Source of the DNA: Eretmocerus hayati
Lineage: Eukaryota > Arthropoda > Insecta > Hymenoptera > Aphelinidae
NCBI GenBank assembly: GCA_029851415.1
Contig: CM056741.1
Coordinates: 174,451,021 to 174,515,020 of the forward strand
Length of the DNA stretch: 64,000 nucleotides
Reading direction: 5' to 3'
A program made the translations under genes and the position numbers. The notes beneath the pieces are model-generated. The model saw nothing but the letters and a program-made list of their open reading frames with translations, was not told the DNA's origin and did not search any database. Of this stretch, positions 26,101 to 38,047 are shown piece after piece (positions within the stretch are counted from its first letter, which is position 1; every line of letters begins with the position of its first letter).

Positions 26101-27455
26101 GATGTTGGATTGTTCTCCGAAATTGTTTCGATTTCCCGTATAATTTTTCACCACTATTCTCTGAAGTGTTTCCGAGAATTTGAATGGGTTACGAAATTGA
26201 TTACTTGAACAAGAACACGTTTCCTGGAAGTTAACGCGAACAGACAATATACAGCAGAATTCTTAGAAGTGTCTAAATTGCTTGGAGGGAAAAGTTTATC
26301 AGGGAGATTCGAGGGGAGATTGATTTTTACCGAACAGAGGGAGTTCATTCAGGATTTCAAAAAATTATCGATGACTGAAGAAAATAGCTGAAGAAAAAAA
26401 CGTCAAAAAAATATAGTTCAGAAAATTCCAGACCAAATTGATCTCAAAATTGACATAACGTGAAGCCAAATGGATCAAAAAGGAGAGGCAAAGCAAAAAA
26501 TCAATTCGTGGAAGCAACACGTAGACGGCGAATATTGAAGAAATTTTGTATCGAAATTTGCGTTCAATTTACGGAAAAACCAAGCGTTCGAATTTCTACT
26601 AGGACAAAAATAAACGGTCGACATTTGTCATCATTATTTTGGTTAACAAAATCGATGGATAGTGTTTAAGCAGCCAATTTCAACATAGCTACAAATTTTT
26701 CTTCGTGAAGTTATTGAACCGCGTTAGAGCTTCAATTATGTGATGTCCGACAGGAGATAATACAACCCGGTTTTGGATCAATAAGTTTGTCACGCGGTTG
26801 AGGTATACGATGCACATGGACTACAATACTGTAATCCTCTTGAAAATTTTGATAAAAATACTCAATTTTATCTTTGTATACAGAACGCTGTTCTTTGAAA
26901 ATTATTTCGAATCTCTCGCAGACGATAGAAATCTAACGGGTACGCAAATTCACACACGTAAAAAAATCTGTGAAATGAGGCAAACTGAAGAATATAAAAA
27001 TGCAAGCACGAGTCGAAAAGGCATAAAAAGCACAACAAACACCCACACGTTGGATGGTTGTCGAGTGGACGATTTAGTGCATTATTCGTATATATACGAG
27101 ATGACGTTTCGGAAAAAAAATGGCACGTCGAGCTCTCGATGTCGGCTCAGCACGTTTCGTTGAACTAAAGAGTAGAGCCACAAATAATGGAACAAAAAAA
27201 AATACAGCATATTATGGATGAGCGTGCAAAATTCGCGAGCCAAACAAAATTATCCTGTCTGTAATACTTATATTTCACGTGCTATGAACGACAGAAATTT
27301 GTGAGTTACTTAAGAATAGTATCGAACTCTATATAAGACTTGTTGCTCAAAAGTTTATTTACGAGATATGTGCATGGCGCGAAGAACATCGACTGTCGGC
27401 AAAATTTGGTTAGCAAATTCAGAGTTGTATAGGTATCTAAAGTAAGATTATGCTT
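23140..27455. other. Gene-free stretch with one dispersed inverted pair
   Basis: No gene was recognised. Bases 24415-24441 (CATCCCATGTAGAACATACG..) and 24841-24867 are inverted copies about 400 bases apart, and 24440-24490 is a partial palindrome around GGAATCC. This may be a decayed element. Confidence 0.4.
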
Positions 27456-27457
27456 AC

Positions 27458-27595
27458 CTCGTCGACCGGCTACTGCAGCTTCTTTGTTGACAGCAGCAAC
27501 AATAATAGTGACGGGTACCGTATAAGACGATTGTTCAATTCCAGCACTGGAATCTTCAACAATGTAAAAACATGGAATATTGCACGCACTAGAGA
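27458..27595 (-). CDS. Candidate orphan internal exon, unknown protein
   Basis: On the minus strand a 138-base open segment lies between a possible acceptor (pyrimidine-rich TTCTCTTCTAAT followed by CGCGCAG) and a good donor (CGACGAG/GTAAGC). The conceptual peptide contains SYTVPVTIIVAAVNKEAAV and ends AGRRG. Its codon choice and hydrophobic-alternating pattern look more protein-like than the surroundings, and the region is locally GC-richer. No partner exon was found on either side, and the family is not recognised. GRR before the splice site could be a dibasic cleavage site with an amidation glycine, but that is speculation. Confidence 0.25.
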
Positions 27596-30127
27596 CTGCG
27601 CGTTATTTGATTAGAAGAGAACACATAGCAGACGATTATTTTCGCTGGACACCGGCTCTTTCTTTGCTTCTCTGACAATATAACCCCAATCTTTCAAAGG
27701 TATGTATCTCCTGAATTTTTTTACTTCAGGATACGTCGCCTGCGTCGACACATGACGAATAAAAATCAGTAAATTAACTATACAAATTAACAAAGACTTT
27801 GAACAAGAGTCAAGGATTTGACAAGGATTAGCTATATAGCAATGTTGATGTTTCGCGCGATGCCTCGATGATATTTTTGTACAGATACAGAAACAACACC
27901 AGTAAGAAACAGCCGATCCGAAAGTGATGATAAACTGCTGGACTGAAGTCACTGAATGTGTATAGTGTTCCGCTTGTGGCGCGCGCGCAACTACTACTGG
28001 TACTCTGTGCTGGTACTGGTTCGGCAGAACTTTGGCTTGGGGTTGGGTCTATAAAAAGGAGAAGGGGGGGGGATAGTCTATGTTGAAACCTTAAGCCGGC
28101 CAGACAAAGCCCTGGTGCCGGCCACATTTGAAGTTTCAATAGTGCTTGCTTTATTGATATAGATAAAGAACTTTAACTCATAAATTATTGCGGCGAGGGA
28201 AGAAAAAAATCAAAGTTGTAGCGTGAGCGTGCATATGTTGAGATCTCTTCAGCTCCCATGTTTCATGAAATACTGGAAAACTTTTGAAGCTCTCGCTATA
28301 AAAGATAGAATATTACACGAATTTTTGCCTGCGGATGACGAAGAAATTCGGACTTTGAGATTTTCAAAACAACCAGTATTGAAATGCTGTGAAGACCTTG
28401 ATTCATGCGCGATAAGCTGATTTCCCGCAATAACATTTTCACAAGTAGAATTTGTAGACCTCGAAGAATTTTGAAGATTATTGAGTGACTATAAAGATCT
28501 TGTTTAGAGAACGCTTAGGGAACCTGACAACAAACTTCAATTTTTTTATATTCATTAGGAAAACCTCTGCAATTGGAGTTCCCGAGAACTGTTCACCGAA
28601 TTATACAATTATAATGAATAGATTTATAAATCGGTGATTACATATGAGATAACTTATGCATTTGATGTCCTGAACTCGAATTCAAATTAAACAGATATGA
28701 TGAGTCTAACAATATCTGGTGTATTGAAAGGAAGATGTCACAATAGTTGAGCGGATATATGGGTCTCTGGGCTTACCAGAAGTGGTCAAAATATCCTTAC
28801 CGTGGCATGTCCTAAACTGGAGTTGCATATTAAAATAATATAGTTCACCTGGATAATCATCCAATCTCGGTTCCGTACCACTCAAACATCAAAGTTGGGT
28901 TATAAAAAGGTGATATCATGTACTACAATTATCGAGTGTCAATTCTCACTTCAAAATAGTCAAAACACAGCCGACATTCGGTCCTGGAATTGTGCAAATT
29001 TTTCGAATACTTCTCGATAATTCGACTCCGGGTCAGCGAATCGCTTCGAACGGCTCTATAACGGCTGTAATTGATTCCTAATATACCAAAGAACAGAATA
29101 CTACCATCATCGGAATGATGAGTTACATGAACAGTGCGATGATTTTCAATTTTTCCGTTGCAAAATAAGAATTGTCCTTACCGTGGTCACCGGCTCTCGA
29201 ACACTATATATGCAACATTCGGGTCCAAAAATCTTCTTACAGCCAACTCTCACCGTGAAAAAGTGCCGTGTACTCGGGAAAAACGAGCCGTTTCGATTTA
29301 GCCTTTGAGATCACTTTTCATGCCAAATGTCCTTACCGTGGCAAAAATATATCGAAAATTGCTCATATCTTTTACATAGATTGACTAACGTTTACGCCCG
29401 TCCGGGAACTGTTTTTGGATGTCAGATAGATTGGAAAACACCTAATATGTGCTGCAGCTCTATTTCAACAAGTCAATTTTTGGTCCCGACTTCCGCCGTT
29501 TTTGGCCTCGAAATACCCAAGTTATCTCATAATCATCCAAATCAGGATTCCTAAATTGACGAAATATTTTTCTACACAATTTACTATTTTGTACAGAGGA
29601 CTGTAATGGTTCGAAAGTCGATAAAATTAATGTCATATGACATTTCTTTATATTTACCCACAAAATACTTAATCGAGAGATTTTTCGTTATCATATTCGT
29701 CGGACAAGGCAATAGCTCAGTAAAATAATTCAAGAAATAGTTGATCGAAATTTATCGTGGCCAGAGCCAAGTATTCGAGTACAATTATTAGTACTCGCGA
29801 TGAATGATTAATAATCGATGAACTTGTGCATGCAATTTCCATATTCTCTCACGCGATACGTCACCGCATTATACTCTTTAGAGGTATGTTTTCGAACCAA
29901 AGTAGGATTCCTTTATTTGTCGCCGACAAAAAACACCATGTCCATGCGTGGTCAAATATTTCTTAAAAGATGAAAGCACGCAATTTCGACTGTCTAAGCT
30001 TCTTGGGCGACTTGTTAGGCCCATCTCGATATTTTTTTCTTCGTAATTTCTTTGTAGAAGCTTGCTCCGGAATTAATAGAGAAAATTCAATTGTGATAAC
30101 TTAACTCGTCCCCTTCAAATGATAAAT
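27596..30127. other. No confirmed gene; sparse repeats
   Basis: A TATAAAA-like box occurs on the plus strand near 28050, next to a G run, but no gene start follows. The phrase CCTTACCGTGG recurs at about 28797, 29178 and 29330, suggesting a dispersed or decayed tandem element. No other structure was recognised. Confidence 0.35.
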
Positions 30128-30212
30128 AATTTTTGAACATAATTCGATCTGGGAGGACTAGGTTTGTCCATGCAAATGATGTTATAGCATGATTTTTGTA
30201 GATGGATATATT

Positions 30213-30250
30213 GGCAACGTTTCGTCAACTGGTTTCGTTGACCTCATCAG
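30213..30250 (-). ncRNA. Hammerhead-ribozyme-like core, left arm
   Basis: Read on the minus strand: CTGATGA (30250-30244), a six-pair stem GTCAAC/GTTGAC closed by a seven-base loop, then GAAA (30223-30220) and CGTTGCC. This is the order CUGAUGA, stem II, GAAA of hammerhead ribozymes. The cleavage triplet and stems I and III were not placed, so activity is unproven. Confidence 0.45.
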
Positions 30251-30400
30251 GCTTTCTTGCGAACATTTTTCTTTAGAAAACATTATCAAACTTTAAAAAA
30301 GGTTGTTCCATTGTTGTAGACTTGTACAAGTCTACAACAATGGAACAACCTTTTTTAAAGTTTGATAATGTTTTCTAAAGAAAAATGTTCGCAAGAAAGC

Positions 30401-30438
30401 CTGATGAGGTCAACGAAACCAGTTGACGAAACGTTGCC
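30401..30438 (+). ncRNA. Hammerhead-ribozyme-like core, right arm
   Basis: CTGATGA at 30401-30407, stem II GTCAAC (30409-30414) and GTTGAC (30422-30427) with loop GAAACCA, then GAAA at 30428-30431 and CGTTGCC. It is the mirror copy of the left-arm motif. Minimal hammerheads with short stems are known in Penelope-like elements; in this copy the cleavable UH site was not identified. Confidence 0.45.
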
Positions 30439-30522
30439 AATATATCCATCTACAAAAATCATGCTATAACATCATTTGCATGACAAACCTAGTCCTCCCA
30501 GATCGAATTATGTTCAAGAATT

Positions 30523-31928
30523 AGAAAAAATTCAAGGTAATGATCTGTTTCGATAACTAATATAGATGCCAACATATTGTTGCTACTGTGTACTATTGAG
30601 ACACATTTTTGAGTCCTCTGTTCCCTGATGTGACCGATATCAAAAATTTCCATTCTTATCTTCGAGCTGTTGAAGCTCAAATTCAAAATTTGTGGGAGAT
30701 TTTGAAAAGCGTGCCAAAATAAATTCTGTTTGACCTGGGGAATCGAGATTACTAACATCGTATGAGGAGAAGTTTAAAGAGCACGTAATTTTTGGAATAT
30801 CATAAAAGATCGTCATGAAATCGGCTCAAAATCGAATTTTGCAACTAATTCAAAACTTTGAATAATGATGCGCACATGAAATCTGAGTTAGCTCTTACAT
30901 TCAAAATCACAAATATCACTTGGGTATAGTCTGGACTAATCTACATGTGTCATGCCGATCAACCTTGTCTTATAATCCGCGCCCGACTTCTTCAATCTTG
31001 AATACGCTCCACCCGTCTATAGCACTATTTCGATAAGATAATTGAAACTGCAATAAACCCTTAAGAGCGAAACGTACCCGGAGTCGCACCATTTCCATCT
31101 GGCGGATGTTATTTCAAAATTAAATTTGAGCTTGCAAGTTCAAGCGAGACCAGCCACGATCAAATCAATAATGTTTACCACATATATACCGAAAGCTAAA
31201 TTTTACATTAAACAGGTCTATCTGTTGTGGTGAGTGCCTCGCAAGCTTATTTTTACCCGCGAGCCAGAGATTTTTTTTCGTCGACTCGCAGGGCGATAAC
31301 TTTTAAAATTTTCCTTGCTCTCGCGTAACTCGATGAGCCGCCGATGTTTACCTCTGTCGATTCGTTGAGCATGAGTTTTTTTTCAACTTTCCGAACGCGT
31401 GGGTGCAGAGCTTGAAAATTTAAAAAAAATTCTGTTTCTATTCTTATAAGCTGCTTCGCCCCGAATTCACGTCAAAACAGAGACGGATTGGGTCGGGAGG
31501 CCGAGTGAGGCATGGCATATACACTATTCCTTGGATTTTTGATGTAATTGATCGTATAAAAATCATCGAAAAAAGTCGATCATAATTTCATGCAGAGCTG
31601 CACATAAAGGATCCGAAACGTAAAAGAAAAAATACTGCTTAAAACTTATAGAGATTCGTCAGAATAATGTATTTGTATCATTGAATTCTCAAAATTCATT
31701 CATCATTATCACTGTAAAACGATCACCCTTCGTCGTGCTGTTTGAAAAGATGAGGATAATTATATCTATAAGGTCAATTCATTGATTTATCATCAAAATA
31801 TACTTTGATGCCAGTGAATTTTGTTCACATACATTTTTCTGTGATTGAAACGTCCCAAGATACATTATCTTACTCACAGTCGAAAATAGAAGTGCGAGCA
31901 CAATCCATTAAAAAAAATTGAACCAATA
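30523..31928. other. Gene-free stretch
   Basis: No gene or sizeable repeat was recognised. Confidence 0.45.
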
Positions 31929-32796
31929 CAGTAGAACCTGTAAAGTTGGACACTCCCTATGTTGGACACCTCATTAAGTTGTACGCCTTTCATCGGAACC
32001 GAAAAAAATTACATTGGCTTAAATGGGAATTTTTCCCTGTATGTTGGACACTCTATATGTTGGACACCTCGCTAAGTTTTACCCCTCACTAGGAATCCAG
32101 AAATAGTATTTCAATGTATGAAAAACCTCCAAAGTTGGACATTTCAAACTTTATGACACATACTTGGACGTTTATCAGCTCACGTTATCAGAATAAGTCT
32201 GTATTGCCTACTGACCATTTCAAAATATGATGTACGCACATACATGGTGTAAAAAATGTGAAAATCCACGCTTGTAGTTAACTGTCTCTAAAACGACAAT
32301 TTTGGAATGCTTTAAATAAGCAGGCTTCCAGAATTTTCAAATAACATCTATCAAGAAGATTCTATAGGGGAACGGTGGAACAAAACGACATGTTCATTTT
32401 TCTTTACAGATGTTCGAATATGATATCTAGAATTCTCAAGTATGACTCAGCTATCTATCGATTTCTCAATGAATTATGTGTACATATTACGGATATTTTG
32501 ATTCATTTATTGAATATTTGAAATTACGAACGGTTAAATGACGACATGATTGGGAATTGCATTATTCAATTCTTTCAAACAGATATTCGAAGAATATAAC
32601 TTTGATCCTCAAGTATGAGTCATCCATTAATTTGTCAGTGAATGATTGTTTATATTATGGATGTTTAGATTCATTCTTTGAGTGACTTGGAGCTACGATG
32701 AGTCGATTTTTTGGCATGTCCGTGTATGCTGGACACCTCGTTATATTGGACACTTTTCTTTGGAACCAAACTGTCCAACTTAGACAGGTTCTACTG
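31929..32796. mobile_element. 868-bp pogo/Tigger-like non-autonomous element
   Basis: The ends CAGTAGAACCTGTAAAGTTG and CAACTTAGACAGGTTCTACTG are inverted and flanked by TA (31927-31928 and 32797-32798). Near both ends the phrase TTGGACACCTC recurs several times (for example 31964, 32057, 32729), like subterminal transposase-binding repeats. The inside is AT-rich and has no transposase frame. End sequence and TA duplication fit the pogo group of Tc1/mariner, as for the 178-bp element at 12719-12896. Confidence 0.8.
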
Positions 32797-32798
32797 TA

Positions 32799-35700
32799 TC
32801 ATGTAAAATGAAGGCATCTACCTCGAGATGTCAACCTTGAGAGTAAAAGTTTAGAAATGAACCTGCGCACTCTAAATACTCTATTCCTAATTGGAGAGGA
32901 GTATATACATTACCAGTTTGAAACTTTATTTTCGTCGATGAATACTTTGACGAACAGCATTCAACAAGTGCTCAGGGTAGAAGTGAAGAATTTGAATCAT
33001 AACTGATTTTAAAAGAAGCTATTTATTATTTCACTTTCATTTTTTTCATCATCACTAGAATTCGCGCTTCAAATATGTTAGGTATACTTTGACCTACAGA
33101 TTATATTCTGACTCAGATAAAATTGTAATTCAGATCAATTGATCCAATCGATCTCTCGAGGCAACGATCTCAAATGAATCAGAATTGCGATCTCGAGCAA
33201 ATTGGTCATCGAATTGTCATCACCTGACTCGGTTTTGTAAACATATCCATAACACTTTAAGAATTGGTCCTTCAATAATGTCAATTTTAGGTGTCTATTT
33301 TTGACATTGATGGTCGAGTAAAATTGATTTGCTGTACATGAATTACCGTGAGAAAATCTCGTTATCGAATCTCCGAGGAACAATCGATGTGACCTAGAGC
33401 GAATCACACGTGACCTTCATTCAGTTTGGCCACAGCAAAATATGGAGGCTAAAAATATAGTGTTTGACTTTCGATTGATATATGAATTTTTTCAAACACT
33501 CGAAGATGAAAGTAACACCGACCCTGGACGAATGTAATTTGCTACCAATTAAGAAAACCAAGTTTGGCAATATCGTTTTGATCGATCATTATATCAAGTT
33601 TATTCTCTAAACGCTTGTAAGTGAACAGGAAACATCAGAAAACGTCCCAACTATCACGATGGCACACTTTTTTAATCCTGGCTGTGACAGAATCGTATAC
33701 ACTCAAGCTTTTTGTAACGAAAAAATTATATTGAAAGTTCGAAGGACAGCTTATCGCGCGCACCGCAAAACTATCTTCCGGAATCCAGGATGACATTCTA
33801 ATACTTGTAACATTGTGGAGTGACAGTGTGAAAATGGTGGGAAACATCAAAACTAGAAAGTTGGAAATCTTTCAATGTTCATTCTTCTCCTGAAAAGTGA
33901 TGACCTTGAGGGACAATCCGTGTACTAATATGATTTTCAAATGTCCGGAAGATTTTTTGAACTTCTCAAATTTTAATGATTCTTTCAAAATCAATCATGA
34001 ATTACTGAAAATCGATTCTGACAATAATTTTGAACATTCGTATTAAGAGGGTTATTATGATTTGAAAAAATGAACGAATTCCCTTAAATAGAGTATTTTT
34101 CAAGCGAATCTCTATCAAGATAAAATCTCTCATCCGATCAATGAAGGCTTTCGAGTATCCGCAATTGAAATGACGTTCGTAAACTCGAGAGCGAGAATAG
34201 TCGATTGCGCGAATTGACTCTATGAAACTCATTCAGATGAAAGGGAGTCTCTCTAATAGAAAGTTGATCGAGTATCACAGTAGACAAAGCAATCGCAGTG
34301 ATGTTTAGAAGAGAAAAAAAGAAAAAAAATCGGAATGAATTATTGAACGGTCGTTGGCCTGCACAACTGAAGCTCATATTAAACTCTATTGCTTGCACAC
34401 ATTTTGCGAGTTATAGCACACATCATGAATTATAGAATCGATTCGATGGTCGCAGACATTTCTTGAAACTATTTATCATCATGAATTCGTGATGATATAG
34501 CTACTTCAAAGTTTTCAACAAGTCTCGACTGCCCAACTGATGTCTCGCAATCGGTTATGGCGTTCGAATTCAAATAAAACTATCTTGCGCACCAATTATT
34601 GCAGCAAATTGAAAAATGCACCTTAAATCTGGGAAGTCTGTCAAAACTTCCTAATAGGGATATTCTCAGGAGAGAAGAAGTAAGCAAGAATAATACGACA
34701 GTTGTGAAAAATGTACATGACGTTTATTAATTGTCTTGTTTCATACGGCGTTTCCTCAGTAATATTCAAAAGATTACAAATTGTGACTAATACGCACGAT
34801 GTGTTAATTAGCTATTTTTTTTACTCCATTTTTTTCATCTTATTTAAATATAATATAATGCAGTCGGTGTATCGGCATGTAAATGTGTAAAGAGTACGGC
34901 GATCAGTGAGCGATCGATTTGTTAGTTAGAAAAAAGCGCTACGAATAAGTCTTACGGCAGTCTTTCACCGTGAATTGCTTCTTTTTATTTACTCTTGTTA
35001 TCAAATGGAAATGGAATATCTTTCAAGCATTTTCCATTGTCATGAGGGACGAATGCGGTCAAATAGTACATAAGTGAAATATAGTTTTTCAGTCCAAGTT
35101 CGCTTTTCAGTATCATCAAATATTTTGCTGAATTGAGTACTATCGCACATGATGTTCTAAAATATTGTCGAGAGAGTACATAAATGACATTCAAGATGCG
35201 TTATACAATTCTAATAACGATTCCCCTCTAACTCAGGTTTCAACATTTTCTACCCTTTCCACCATGCGTAATAACGATCAATAACAAAATGCGCGCAGTG
35301 GATCCAGTGTCATTAAAGTCACGAATCTTGAACGCAACTCAATCGGTGTCACTTGATCAATAACATATTATTATTCTCTGCGATGTAATGGTGAGCATGA
35401 ATTTTAATATATCACTACATCACAACTAATTGAGAGACAATATATATCCTAACGACTTTAAAAGTCTCTGCAGTATGTACATACACGTCACTTGGCCCTT
35501 CTGGCCTTCCTTCTCTACTTTGACATTCATTAAATTGTGAGTAGCATAAAAACTAAGTTGTGAAATGTTCTTTGAGTTATGATTATAATATCATCATTTA
35601 ATAAGCATTGATTGAGTAATGACAAGTAATCCACATTATTGCTACTGCTATTATGAACATTTGTACATTGTACAAACAAAAACCTCATGATTCATTTGAC

Positions 35701-36450
35701 AATTGATTAGAACCATCTATAGATGCATTTCAATGATCTATGCCCAAAATAATGAAATATCCATTTTTGCCTTGGGATACAGCTGAGTTTCAATGAATTT
35801 AAGATAGGATATAAATACTACCTGAAAAAAGATAATCATGAAATTGGTGCGTATGATGCTGCTTAGACTCAAACCACCGTTGATAAGAATTAAGCAGTTT
35901 CGACATTTTACTCAGACATTTTGGATTGATGAAATATAAAAGTAATATCTGCGTGATATTTTGAGGCACAAGTCGCATAGTTCATCAGTAATGAATAGTC
36001 GTCAGTTTATTGATGAGAATGTTTTTCTGATTTTTTTCTTTATATCTACTCATTTGTATCATGATGAGAGGTGTCAACAAATTGCCCAGCAAAATTCAAA
36101 ATTGTATTTTTGCCTTTCAAAAGATAGGTCTCCGTGTAAAAAAATGTGAAAATTTTCGACATCCAAATATGCCGATCGTCTTATCGCCGTACAATATTTT
36201 TTTGTAGAAATATAGATATTGACATCCAAATGTGGATCATTGATCATTAAGAAGAAACTATGCCCGTCAGAGTATCCGACTTTTGGCCTTTGAGTTTCTG
36301 TAAATTCATTCCCCCAGATTTAATTATTTGATCTTACAGTTTTAAACTTTCTTTCTAAATATCCTCAGTCTATTAATTTTTGGAGACGAAGCAGGATCCA
36401 TTCGTACCAACAATACTGCGCGTCATTGCACGCTCATGAAAGAGTGCCTA
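32799..36450. other. Gene-free stretch
   Basis: No coding sequence, RNA gene or large repeat was recognised. Confidence 0.45.
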
Positions 36451-36534
36451 CCGTGTTTTGCCTATTTAAGAGCCATGTCTTATGCCACTTAATTCACATA
36501 CATTTGGGGGTGGCTTATAATAGGCAAAACACGG
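36451..36534. mobile_element. 84-bp mini-MITE
   Basis: CCGTGTTTTGCCTATT at the left end is mirrored by AATAGGCAAAACACGG at the right, and TA flanks both sides (36449-36450 and 36535-36536). Further in, GAGCCATGTCTTATGCCAC partly pairs with GTGGCTTATAA. It is small enough to fold as one hairpin and is non-coding. Confidence 0.65.
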
Positions 36535-36536
36535 TA

Positions 36537-37627
36537 TTTGTAGATTACTGCAGGGTAGAATCAACTAGCATCAATGAGCTGATTTTTATGGTACAGAGTT
36601 CGAGCAAGGGAAAGGGCCGGTCAGATCCCCATCATTGCCATGAAATTGAGGAAATTTTAGACTTCTTTAATTCTCCCAAATGATCGAACCGACGTGTGGC
36701 CAATTGATCACGTGTGATTACTTCAAACTCTCACGGAATATTTCGTGAAATTACATGGGCAATAGCAAATTATTTGATGGCACAGTCCTCTTTTGCAGAA
36801 CAGAAACTTGATTTTATCAGTAAAAGTAGACCTTCTGCTATTTACAAGATGTATAATAAAATATGATATGCAATAGCAAATTATTCTTAAAAAATGAATT
36901 AGGAAAGTAAAAGTTCAAAGAATTGCACGGAAATTGGTGAATAGTACACATCTCACAAATGAACGGAAACTTTGAATGTGTTGAAAATTTTTTGCGACGT
37001 GAAGAAACTCTTAAAATTATGACAATATTAACAAATGTACATTTTATAAACAGTCACAATTCGAACTATTTTAATCCGAATACAACTGAGAATCTTATCG
37101 TCGATGAAGAGAATAACATTATCTGATTATAAGTTACTCCTAGTTGGGAGTTCATAATATTATTTCGTGATTTGAATAAAGTCATGAAAGGTACCACATG
37201 GAGAATCAGGGATAACTCCAGTATTCAAGCACCGCGAAGAAAAGGTAGCCTAAAGTTCTAGAACTGAAACATCAGATAGAACAGTAGGTTCCATAGCTTC
37301 ATCAAATGTATAAATAGGGTCAAGGGTGTATTCGGATTACTCGTGGTATAAGCTCTGAATTTTCTATCAACTATCATTTTCTGCGCTATGGGAGGGGAGT
37401 ACTGAATCTCGTCTCAAAGTCTTTCCATCAAATGTAAAATTTTATCTTGAATGTGTGGATTTTGTCGCTCGAGAGTAGTACTTTACCGCTCCCCTTATCA
37501 CGTCTGTTTAGAAACAAAATTACGTATACCGAAATAAGCATGCTTATTTCGTGGAAAACAATTACAAACATCGTCTGCACTGAAGTGAACAGCAGAGTTC
37601 GCTCATCACATACGTAGATTACGTACA
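36537..37627. other. Intergenic, downstream of DIP2
   Basis: No gene was recognised. A perfect 22-base palindrome, CGAAATAAGCATGCTTATTTCG, occupies 37530-37551. Confidence 0.45.
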
Positions 37628-37633
37628 TTTAAT
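37628..37633 (-). promoter_or_regulatory. Possible DIP2 poly(A) signal (ATTAAA)
   Basis: ATTAAA on the minus strand about 160 bases after the DIP2 stop codon. It is the common variant of the AATAAA signal. DIP2 transcripts often have long 3' ends, so other sites further away are possible. Confidence 0.3.
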
Positions 37634-37794
37634 GGATAAAAACAGAGTGTTATCTACACTAAAACAAATGTAACTAGCACAGGGAAACAAAATAAAATAG
37701 AATAATATTGAAAAAAGCTTGTGCAAATCCTTTTCCTGATGTTGTCCAAGTTTTTCGTAACTGGAAAGAACGTGGCAGTTTTCACAACATTTTC

Positions 37795-38047
37795 TTACAT
37801 ATTATAAGCAACATAGATGGGATCAAGTTGGTCAGCGAGGAAACCATCACGCAGATGCATACGTTGTTTTTCTCCTCGAGAATTAATGGGCACAACACCT
37901 GGATCGACAACTACGACGACTCCAACGACAAGATGATGCTCTTCGAGCACTGCACTTGTGACCAAAGCAACGAGATCCAGGGCTTCGCTTTCACTTCCAT
38001 CGAGTTCCACAACAACGACGAGGAGATTTGTCCAAGTGAACACAGCA
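37795..38047 (-). CDS. DIP2: DIP2 exon m (terminal coding exon)
   Basis: It completes Cys, then AVFTWTNLLVVVVELDGSES, a hydrophobic VVVVVDPGVVP strand, INSRGEKQRMHLRDGFLADQ and the conserved C-terminus LDPIYVAYNM followed by TAA (37797-37795). Confidence 0.96.

Larger units (their letters stand above)
30128..30522. repeat. 395-bp near-perfect palindrome, probable inverted Penelope-like terminal repeats
   Basis: The left arm from 30128 and the right arm ending at 30522 are almost exact reverse complements. They meet with no spacer at CTTGTACAAG (30321-30330). Only about one indel (TTGTCCATGC against GCATGACAA) and a mismatch near the outer ends were noticed. Each arm carries one hammerhead-ribozyme-like core. 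Inverted terminal repeats carrying hammerhead motifs are known for Penelope-like retroelements, so two joined inverted repeats of such an element is the best guess. No reverse transcriptase is present. An assembly artefact at a palindrome is also possible. Confidence 0.75.

Noticed and set aside
28040..28070. TATAAAA box near a G run as a gene promoter
   Set aside because: No coding sequence follows on that strand, and TATAAA words are common in this AT-rich DNA.
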